Below are positions 6,389 to 13,006 of a DNA stretch of 13,006 nt, piece after piece. The stretch comes from JBGTKH01 sp041744735 (GTDB taxonomy: Bacteria > Planctomycetota > Planctomycetia > Pirellulales > Pirellulaceae). The stretch lies in contig JBGTKH010000477.1 in the NCBI GenBank assembly GCA_041744735.1, positions 1 through 13,006 on the forward strand. The letters run 5' to 3'. The notes beneath the pieces were generated by a model. It saw nothing but the letters and a program-made list of their open reading frames with translations. It ran no database searches and was not told where the DNA came from. Position numbers and translations under genes: made by a program. Each line of letters begins with the position of its first letter. Position 1 is the stretch's first letter.

Positions 6389-8632
6389 ATGCAGCCCAGT
6401 TTTCGTCTCATCGGCATGCTCACCGTGCTCCTTGCGGTTCTTACGTGGAGCGCGAAGTCGCCACGCGCTGTGCAGGCCGAGTCGTCCCGTTCCCCGCACG
6501 TCAAAGCGGTACGGATTGGCTTTGGCGAAAAGTACAAAGTGGGACACTGGACACCTGTTAGTGTCACGCTCGCGGGCGGCGGCCAGCCGGTTGCGGGGCA
6601 ATTGGAGTTGATCGCACTCGACGGCGACGGTGTGCGGACAAAGTTTTCACCGGTGAGCGCAGGGCTGGTCCAACTTCCTGCACAGAGTGAGCTTTCGGTA
6701 TCAAGTTACGTGAAATTCGGCCGCGTCAACAGCGGATTGACGGTACGATTACGCGGCGAAGATGGCGAAATCTTGACGAGCCGCCAATTCGCGCCGAGCG
6801 ATTTGCCGCCCCCGGCACTGGCCACGCACGAATTAGTAGTGACCGCCGGTCAAAGTGTCGGCGTTGAGGAAGCACTTTCGACTCGTCGCCGCACGGGATC
6901 AGATCAGCATGAGCTACTGACGAGCCTGATCGAGCGCGCCGCGGACCTGCCGGACCGCTGGTACGGATACGAGGGTGTTGACACGTTGATTATCACCACC
7001 AGCCGGCCGGATTTTGTCGACAGTTTGTCGCCGCAACAATTCGACGCGATCGAGCTATGGGTACGCCTGGGCGGGCGGCTGATTTTGTGCGTTGGAAAAC
7101 GCGGCGAGCAGATGCTCGGTCCCGGGGGACGCTGGGCAAGTTTCGCTGCGGGCCGTTTTGCGGGCGTCGTCTCACAACGCAGCACGAAAGGCTTCGAGAC
7201 GTACGCCGGGGCGACTGAGCCGCTGGATGCCGCCGGCGGCACGCGCAACGCGGACTTTCAACTCGACATGACGCTGCTCCAAGGCGTTCGGCTTCTGCCC
7301 GATGCGTACGAAGGCACCGGACCTCGCGATCGACCCACGATCGTGCGCTTTCCGCTGGGGTTCGGCCAAGTGACGTTCGTCGCGGTCGATCTCGATCAAG
7401 CTCCGTTTGCACAATGGCAAGGGCGGCCCCGCATGGTCGCCAAATTGTTGCAAGGGCCATCGGACCGCCGTGTGGAATCGTTGGGCGAGCAGCGTTCGGG
7501 CCAAGTGCGGCACGTTGGCTACGAGGATATCGTCGGCCAGTTGCGTTCGGCGCTCGATCAGTTCGACGGCGTCACGCTGGTTTGGTTCTCGTGGATTGCG
7601 GGATTGATTGTCTTGTACATCGCGTTGATTGGACCGGGCGATTACTTTTTCCTGAAGGACATCGTCGGCCGCATGTATTGGACGTGGGCCACGTTTCCCG
7701 TCGTTGTTGTGTTATTCTGTGGATTGGCATATCTGCTGGGTGACGTTTGGAAGGGCAGCCGGTTGCGGATCAATCAAGTGGACTTGGTCGACGTCGATTT
7801 GGGTGGCTCGTTGATTCGCGGCACAACGTGGGCGCACGTTTACAGCCCGCGCACCGATTTCTTCAACCTCTCGTTAGATACGCACGCGTTGCCGCAAGAG
7901 CCGGCCAGCGTGCTGCTCTCGTGGCAAGGGCTGCCGGGCGAAGGCCTGGGCGGTATGAACACGCGAGCCATTGCGGCCGAGTTCGACGTCCCCTATTCCA
8001 TCGCCAACGAGCCGATTCTCGACGATGCCTCGCAGCCGGCCATCCGTGACATGCCGATTCAGGTCTCGACGTCGAAGACCTTGGCAGCGCGGTGGTGGGG
8101 CAAGGCCAACCTCGAAAACTTGAGCCGACTGGTGGAAAATCCAAACGGCGTATTGGAGGGAAGCCTAACGAACCCGCTGCCTGTCGAGTTGACGGAGTGC
8201 ATGCTCGTGCATAATGACTGGGCGTATCTGATCCAAGGGTCATTCGCGCCGGGACAAACGCTTCGAGTCGAAGAGCAAGCGTCGCTGCGGCGGCTCGATT
8301 GGCGGCTGACACGCCGCACCGTGGTAGACACCAAAGAAGTCAGCACGCCCTGGGACCGCTCCAGCACCGACGTGCCGCGCATCTTGGAAATCATGATGTT
8401 TCATCGGGCCGCCCGCGGTCAGGCTTATACCGAACTCTCACATCACTACCAAGCGTACGTCGACCTCAGCGATCATCTGCGGATGGGCCGAGCGATTTTG
8501 GTGGGCCGAGCCGAGTCGCGGGCCACCGACCTGGTTCGCGACGGTAAGCCGATGGCCGACAACTACGATCGGCATTGGACGTTCTACCGCGTCGTGCTGC
8601 CCGTGGAGCGCGAGAATGATTCCGGCAACTGA
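6389..8632 (+). CDS. Large secreted/membrane protein with a glutamine-amidotransferase-like region, beside an ABC ATPase
   Basis: I do not recognise a named family. The 747-residue product starts with a signal peptide (residues 1-30, cleavage likely after AVQA). A long extracytoplasmic beta-rich part follows to about residue 390. Within it, about 191-240 (from WYGYEGVDTLIITTSRPDF through LWVRLGGRLILCVG) resembles the class I glutamine-amidotransferase-like fold seen in some BatA/DUF4350-type proteins, without an obvious catalytic Cys. Two transmembrane helices follow at about 396-416 and 430-452, flanking a short segment with IGPGDYFFLKD. A C-terminal extracytoplasmic part of nearly 300 residues comes last. 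The ABC ATPase begins 15 nt after its TGA, so the two are almost certainly cotranscribed. It might be an accessory or substrate-binding component of that transporter; two helices are few for a permease. The start ATG at 6389 directly precedes the signal peptide. No clear Shine-Dalgarno sequence. Confidence 0.8.
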   Translation: MQPSFRLIGMLTVLLAVLTWSAKSPRAVQAESSRSPHVKAVRIGFGEKYKVGHWTPVSVTLAGGGQPVAGQLELIALDGDGVRTKFSPVSAGLVQLPAQSELSVSSYVKFGRVNSGLTVRLRGEDGEILTSRQFAPSDLPPPALATHELVVTAGQSVGVEEALSTRRRTGSDQHELLTSLIERAADLPDRWYGYEGVDTLIITTSRPDFVDSLSPQQFDAIELWVRLGGRLILCVGKRGEQMLGPGGRWASFAAGRFAGVVSQRSTKGFETYAGATEPLDAAGGTRNADFQLDMTLLQGVRLLPDAYEGTGPRDRPTIVRFPLGFGQVTFVAVDLDQAPFAQWQGRPRMVAKLLQGPSDRRVESLGEQRSGQVRHVGYEDIVGQLRSALDQFDGVTLVWFSWIAGLIVLYIALIGPGDYFFLKDIVGRMYWTWATFPVVVVLFCGLAYLLGDVWKGSRLRINQVDLVDVDLGGSLIRGTTWAHVYSPRTDFFNLSLDTHALPQEPASVLLSWQGLPGEGLGGMNTRAIAAEFDVPYSIANEPILDDASQPAIRDMPIQVSTSKTLAARWWGKANLENLSRLVENPNGVLEGSLTNPLPVELTECMLVHNDWAYLIQGSFAPGQTLRVEEQASLRRLDWRLTRRTVVDTKEVSTPWDRSSTDVPRILEIMMFHRAARGQAYTELSHHYQAYVDLSDHLRMGRAILVGRAESRATDLVRDGKPMADNYDRHWTFYRVVLPVERENDSGN

Positions 8633-8647
8633 CATATTGAAGCGACG

Positions 8648-9580
<933 letters not shown>

Positions 9581-9583
9581 CCT

Positions 9584-9665
9584 CGTTTAACCGCCAGCCG
9601 TAGGCGTGCGCGATCGTTGACGTTGTGTAGCCAGGGAGCGCACGCCTGCGGCTGGCGGTTAAACG
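9584..9665. terminator. Solo palindromic repeat acting as a bidirectional terminator
   Basis: Arms 9584-9611 and 9638-9665 are 28 bp each and complementary except for one T that would form a G-U pair in RNA. The loop is 26 nt. The arms begin CGTTTAACCGCCAGCCG and belong to the same family as the outer arms at 2190-2216/2381-2407 and the half copy at 12597-12624. It lies between convergent genes, 4 nt after the ABC ATPase stop and 17 nt from the stop of the minus-strand gene, which is where a two-way terminator would be expected. Without a T-run, intrinsic termination is an inference. Confidence 0.75.
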
Positions 9666-9682
9666 ATCCTGGGCTTTGGGGC

Positions 9683-11299
9683 TCAGTATCTAATCCAGCC
9701 CAAGTACGTCCAGTAGTCGAAGATCCAAGGGTGCGACCACGGGTTGAGCGATGCGTAACTGGCTGAGATAACGCTCGCGGCCAGCAGGATCAACGCGACT
9801 GCGGCCAAAGCACGGCGCGACGACATGGCGTCTGCAGCCGGCAACATGCACACGAGCCAAAGCGGTATGAGCCAGAATAGCCAACGCAGTCCGCACGTCA
9901 CGCCGCCGTAGTTGCGGTCATCCAGAGGCCGGGCAATGTAGAACGCGAAGCAGACGACCGTCAACAGCAGCGTCATAAACGCGAGCGAACGCAGGTCGTG
10001 GCCGCGTGCTGATAAAAGCATGCCGCAGCCGATGACGCTCAGCAACCAAACCGGTGTCAGCGAGAACACGCCGTGATGGCCGATCAGCAGATGGAAGGCG
10101 TACACGGCCCTCGACGGCTCGCCGAGATCAACTCCGGTTTTACGGCCCGACGTCCAATAGCTGCGATCATATTCGTACCAATTGTCCCACGCGCGAACCT
10201 GAATGCCGTCGTCCGAGCGGACCAGTGCCAGCCGGTCATGACCTTCGTGATCCCACAACACCCAGCGCTCGTCCGGCGTCGCGACAGTGACAACGGCCGC
10301 TCTAGAGATGTCCATTCCCTGCTCGGCCTTAATTCGTTGACGCAACAGTTCCGGGACAACGCCACGCTCCAAATCGGATTGGGCAGAGCCGTCGAGAGTC
10401 ATCAGCACCGCGCCGTCGCTGCGGTGCGCGTACGGCGTGCTCCAACTTCCGTGGGCCACAAAGTTTGTCACAAAAAACGGCACTGCGACGACAGCCGCGG
10501 CCGGTGCGAACGCCAGCAGCGTCCGCGATGGTGACTTCCAGCAGAGCGCCGCGGCCAACATCGCGAACAGCGACAACGCGGGCAACTCGTTAGCTGCTGC
10601 AAAGGCCGCAGACAAACCGGCCACGGCGAAACAGCTCCAGCGCCGTTCGCCATTGCACCAAATCGGCAGCGCCGCGTAGACGGCCACAAGCGCGCTGATC
10701 GCCGCCGGCAAATGGTTGTTCAGCGTGATTGCAAACGTTGTCAGAAACGTGGCCCACGTCGCGCAGGCCATCACAAAAATGCGTCCCCAGTCGCTGGTGC
10801 CGTAGCGGTCAACCAACCGCGCCAACAACACGAAAGACAAAATCATTGGGAGCACATTCGTGACAATCAGCATCAGTCGCCCGACATAGAACGTTTGATG
10901 TTCCAGGCCGGCGCCGCTCAGCCGCTTGATCAACCAATACTCGCCGGCCAACATGGTCGGCAGCAGCGTCGGTTTGGTCGAATAGAAATGTTCGCGGCCG
11001 TCGTGCCCTTTGTGCCGCATCATGTCGATCGAATACCAGCGCTTGTCGAATTTCTCGTTGAAACTCGCGGCCCGCGGATTCTGCACGATGACCGCGTCGA
11101 TCACGTACGTGCCGTGGTCGCCAAGCGAGCGGATCGTGCACCAGCGGCTGCGGTCGTTCGCGCTGAGAAATGGTGTCTGACCGTCGGCCGACGTGACGGT
11201 CAAAATCCGGCCGACCATGTTGCCGGCCGCGGTCGCGATCAGCAGCCAATACACGGCGTGACGCAGCCGAGCGCGTGGGTCATCGGGCGATGCATTCAT
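9683..11299 (-). CDS. Polytopic membrane protein, possible GT-C-type glycosyltransferase
   Basis: A 538-residue integral membrane protein with about ten or eleven hydrophobic helices. The first is at about 15-33 (AVYWLLIATAAGNMVGRIL). A long non-hydrophobic loop follows at about 40-130 (SLGDHGTYVIDAV, MMRHKGHDGREHFYSTKP), then a helical cluster, a second long loop at about 290-385 (WVLWDHEGHDRLALV), and four or so C-terminal helices ending in WIRY. A large first loop between helices 1 and 2 is typical of GT-C enzymes that use lipid-phosphate sugars, but I see no decisive catalytic motif. The start ATG at 11299 is 8 nt after the stop of the DPM1-like glycosyltransferase, which strongly suggests one transcript and a joint job: one makes a lipid-linked sugar, the other transfers it. 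A conserved membrane protein of unknown function is the safer reading. Confidence 0.8.
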   Translation of the reverse strand: MNASPDDPRARLRHAVYWLLIATAAGNMVGRILTVTSADGQTPFLSANDRSRWCTIRSLGDHGTYVIDAVIVQNPRAASFNEKFDKRWYSIDMMRHKGHDGREHFYSTKPTLLPTMLAGEYWLIKRLSGAGLEHQTFYVGRLMLIVTNVLPMILSFVLLARLVDRYGTSDWGRIFVMACATWATFLTTFAITLNNHLPAAISALVAVYAALPIWCNGERRWSCFAVAGLSAAFAAANELPALSLFAMLAAALCWKSPSRTLLAFAPAAAVVAVPFFVTNFVAHGSWSTPYAHRSDGAVLMTLDGSAQSDLERGVVPELLRQRIKAEQGMDISRAAVVTVATPDERWVLWDHEGHDRLALVRSDDGIQVRAWDNWYEYDRSYWTSGRKTGVDLGEPSRAVYAFHLLIGHHGVFSLTPVWLLSVIGCGMLLSARGHDLRSLAFMTLLLTVVCFAFYIARPLDDRNYGGVTCGLRWLFWLIPLWLVCMLPAADAMSSRRALAAVALILLAASVISASYASLNPWSHPWIFDYWTYLGWIRY

Positions 11300-11307
11300 G
11301 GCGGCGG

Positions 11308-12396
11308 TTACGAAGACCCTGTACTCGATGTGGCCGACGAGTGCGCGGCGGCATCAGCTTCCGAATTCCCCGCGGCTCGTGACGTCGACGCTCCGTTCCC
11401 TGAATCGGCATCGTGCCGCGGCAGATCTTCGCCGATTCGCTGCTTGACGGAATAGGTCGTGCTCTCGCGGCCGTAGTAAGCGGTGATCAACTCGGCCAAA
11501 AATCCGATCGACATGAGCTGCGCGCCCAGCAGCAACGCCCCCATCGAATAAATTACCGCCGGCCGTTGATGCAGCGGCAGCAATCCCGAATCGGGCCACA
11601 TTTGCAAGATCAGCCATTGCACGGCCAGATACGCGAGGCTGATGAAGCCAATCAAGAACGAAATGATCCCAATCGTGCCCAGCAAGTGTTGCGGCCGCTG
11701 ATCAAAGCCGGTGAGAAAGTAGACCGTCAGCAGATCCAGAAATCCTTTCACGAACCGCTGAAAGCCGTACTTCGACTTGCCGTGTTTCCGCGGGCGGTGG
11801 TTGATGACGATCTCGCCCACTTTCCAGCCGCGGGCCGCGGCCAGCACCGGGACAAACCGATGCAACTCGCCGTACAGCCGCACCTCCTGAAAGATTTCTC
11901 GCCGGTAACATTTGAAACCGCAATTGTGATCGTGCAGCCGCACGCCGGTCAGCGTGCTCACCAAGCCATTGAAGATCCGCGACGGCCCGACCTTGTGCCA
12001 CGGATCGTGACGAACTTGCTTCCAGCCACTGACCACGTCTAACTGCTTTTCCATCTCGGCCAGGAATCGCGGAATCTGGCTGGGATCGTCCTGCAAGTCG
12101 GCGTCCAGCGTCATCACCAATTCGCCGCGGGCGGCATCGAAGCCGGCGGAAAGCGCCGCCGCTTTGCCGAAGTTCCGCCGGAAGCGGATGCCGCGCACTC
12201 GCGGATCCTCTTTGGCCAGCCGCTCGATCACGTCCCACGAACCGTCCGTCGAACCGTCATCGACAAACACCATGTCCAATTCGTAGTTCTGCTCGCGCGC
12301 CACCGCGTCCAATTCGGCGTGCAGCGTTTCGAGGCTTTCGGCTTCGTTGTAAACAGGAATGACGGTGGAGAGCATGGTGCGGTTACGCGGTGTCAT
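11308..12396 (-). CDS. Family 2 glycosyltransferase, DPM1/GtrB-like, with C-terminal membrane helices
   Basis: Predicted to transfer a sugar from a nucleotide sugar to a polyprenyl phosphate on the cytoplasmic face of the membrane. The GT-A fold shows STVIPVYNEAESL (10-22), VDDGSTDGS (45-53), the metal-binding DADLQDDP (98-105) and CGFKCYRREI (159-168). Two transmembrane helices follow at about 237-262 and 282-308, then a Ser/Ala/Asp-rich, probably disordered tail of about 35 residues. The length of 362 is normal for the GtrB/ArnC-like group. The frame is open to 12690, but the extra 98 residues are Cys/Trp/Arg-rich and unlike any protein, and the family begins at MLSTVIPVYNE. I therefore took ATG 12396; ATG 12375 is the alternative and would remove seven residues. 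The sugar is unknown. The membrane protein that follows at 8 nt is the likely user of the lipid-linked product. Confidence 0.92.
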   Translation of the reverse strand: MTPRNRTMLSTVIPVYNEAESLETLHAELDAVAREQNYELDMVFVDDGSTDGSWDVIERLAKEDPRVRGIRFRRNFGKAAALSAGFDAARGELVMTLDADLQDDPSQIPRFLAEMEKQLDVVSGWKQVRHDPWHKVGPSRIFNGLVSTLTGVRLHDHNCGFKCYRREIFQEVRLYGELHRFVPVLAAARGWKVGEIVINHRPRKHGKSKYGFQRFVKGFLDLLTVYFLTGFDQRPQHLLGTIGIISFLIGFISLAYLAVQWLILQMWPDSGLLPLHQRPAVIYSMGALLLGAQLMSIGFLAELITAYYGRESTTYSVKQRIGEDLPRHDADSGNGASTSRAAGNSEADAAAHSSATSSTGSS

Positions 12397-12451
12397 GTTT
12401 CGGAGGTCAGCAGCGGCCGGCGAGCAGCTACATACAGGATACTCGAAATCG

Positions 12452-12577
12452 TCACCTCCGACAGTAACCCCGCAGCGACTCGCCCAACCGCGACCGCTGC
12501 CCCATCGCGTGCAGCTTGCGATGCCAAAATAGCGCCGCTGGCAACATGCCCAGCAAATAAAAGTCCCCGGCCGCCAC
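12452..12577 (-). CDS. Possible tiny membrane protein or gene fragment, 41 residues
   Basis: In a different frame from the upstream extension of the glycosyltransferase ORF, the minus strand reads from a GTG at 12577 to a TGA ending at 12452. It contains a hydrophobic stretch (VAAGDFYLLGMLPAALFW), then a basic tail with HRKLHAMGQRSR. This looks like one transmembrane helix plus a positive cytoplasmic end. The frame continues upstream only to the repeat arm at 12597-12624 and soon meets a stop. It may be the truncated 3' end of a membrane protein cut by that repeat. No ribosome-binding site is visible. Its stop is 55 nt before the glycosyltransferase start. Confidence 0.25.
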   Translation of the reverse strand: MAAGDFYLLGMLPAALFWHRKLHAMGQRSRLGESLRGYCRR

Positions 12578-12596
12578 GAATACGAACTGCCCACCT

Positions 12597-12624
12597 CGTT
12601 GAACCGCAAGCCAACGGCGCGCGC
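12597..12624 (+). repeat. Half copy of the CGTTTAACCGC palindromic repeat
   Basis: CGTTGAACCGCAAGCC followed by a GGCGCGCGC end matches the left arm at 2190-2216 with a few changes (TTT to TTG, GCA to AAC). No complementary arm lies on either side, in 12397-12596 or 12625-13006. It is a single arm rather than a palindrome, lying directly beside the gene relic at 12626-12881. Confidence 0.7.
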
Positions 12625-12625
12625 G

Positions 12626-12881
12626 GCATCAACCGGAGCGTCGCCCACTCCTCCCGCCGCGACCGAATCGCCATACACCGTGCGCGTCACTTACTTACTC
12701 CTCCCTCCTAAACAACGCCTACGAAGGCGCCTCGGAATTGATCATGGGCACGCTAGGCACGCTGTTCTTGTCACAGAAGAAGGGCCTGCTGTTTTTGGAA
12801 ACGGGCGCCGTGAATCCCGGCTGGACCGAAGAAGGCCGCGGCGACCGCGACGCTTCGATTATCACGTTAAAAGTGGGGTAA
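12626..12881 (+). pseudogene. Frameshifted remnant, probably of a Gfo/Idh/MocA-family oxidoreductase
   Basis: Two plus-strand frames join into one sensible protein. The frame ending ESPYTVRVTY stops making sense at 12694. The next frame resumes with SSLLNNAYEGASELIMGTLG at 12699 and runs through LSQKKGLLFLETGAVNPGW to a TAA at 12879-12881. The break is an exact TTAC TTAC duplication (12691-12698); removing one TTAC restores a continuous reading. The joined sequence resembles the C-terminal-domain region of planctomycete Gfo/Idh/MocA NAD(P)-binding oxidoreductases (the YEGASELIMGT-G-L-L segment). That family assignment is from memory and moderate. The NAD-binding N-terminal part and the last part are both absent, so it is a fragment with a frameshift and not a working gene. 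It reads divergently from the glycosyltransferase. The left boundary is uncertain and set at the edge of the repeat arm. Confidence 0.6.
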
Positions 12882-13006
12882 GCATCCTGCTTGCCAATGC
12901 GATTTCATCCCAGAAACGCAAGCTGGAAGCTTACGCCACGAAGTTGGCCAACCCTAAAACTACGCTTTGACAAAGCGCTAGTTCGATATTTGGAGTGACG
13001 CCTATC
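12882..13006. other. Non-coding right edge with small hairpins
   Basis: No ORF is convincing here. CGCAAGCTGGAAGCTTACG (about 12917-12935) can fold into a short imperfect hairpin with a GGA loop and may be a small interspersed repeat. CGCTTT-GAC-AAAGCG (12963-12977) is a 6-bp hairpin that happens to contain TTGACA. Neither can be given a function. Confidence 0.4.

Noticed and set aside
6179..6601. Minus-strand ORF of 140 codons overlapping the start of the 747-residue protein
   Set aside because: Charged low-complexity product with no motif. It overlaps the signal-peptide region of a better gene and lies upstream of the rsfS promoter.
10712..11455. Plus-strand ORF of 247 codons across the glycosyltransferase/membrane protein junction
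   Set aside because: Antisense to two well-supported genes; Gln/Arg/His-rich product without domain features.
12397..12690. N-terminal extension of the glycosyltransferase to the ATG at 12690 (460 residues)
   Set aside because: The added 98 residues are rich in Cys, Trp and Arg, have no domain character, overlap the opposite-strand oxidoreductase relic and a repeat arm, and precede the normal family start.
12967..12995. TTGACA as a -35 box at the right edge
   Set aside because: No acceptable -10 lies 16-18 nt downstream, and the hexamer is part of a small hairpin.

Overview
The window is about 13 kb of GC-rich bacterial chromosome. It most resembles a planctomycete of the Pirellulales type. 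The reasons are the gene content (a YacL-like PIN/TRAM membrane protein, RsfS, an ArgRS with a coiled-coil insert, and a large signal-peptide membrane protein beside an ABC ATPase), sparse Shine-Dalgarno sequences, and several intergenic palindromic repeats with CGTTTAACCGC-type and TAACCCGAAGCG-type arms. The assignment comes from pattern recognition, not from a database search. I see no rRNA or tRNA gene, CRISPR array, transposase or prophage.

Layout, left to right. (1) Positions 2-2126, plus strand: the 3' part of a dGTP triphosphohydrolase-like HD gene, then a PIN/TRAM membrane protein. (2) Positions 2187-2410: a 220-bp nested palindrome between converging genes. (3) Positions 6133-2429, minus strand: rsfS, argS, a possible 36-residue small ORF, and an orphan beta-class DNA methyltransferase whose 5' end is an in-frame 9-bp tandem repeat. 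A 21-bp perfect inverted repeat lies between rsfS and argS. (4) Positions 6389-9580, plus strand: a 747-residue secreted/membrane protein followed 15 nt later by an ABC ATPase, ended by a strong hairpin of the same repeat family. (5) Positions 12396-9683, minus strand: a DPM1/GtrB-like family 2 glycosyltransferase followed 8 nt later by a polytopic membrane protein, a plausible lipid-linked sugar pair. (6) Positions 12397-13006: decayed DNA, with a single arm of the repeat, a remnant of a probable Gfo/Idh/MocA-type oxidoreductase broken by a 4-bp duplication, and a possible tiny membrane ORF.

Most genes are housekeeping: nucleotide pool, tRNA charging, ribosome silencing. The accessory interest lies in the methyltransferase with its repeated start codons, the small ORF next to it, the membrane protein/ATPase pair without a nearby permease, the repeat family (nested, solo and half copies), and the gene relic at the right end. 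I do not see a clearly new multi-gene system. The best candidates for something undescribed are the methyltransferase 5' repeat with its small ORF, and the membrane protein/ATPase pair.
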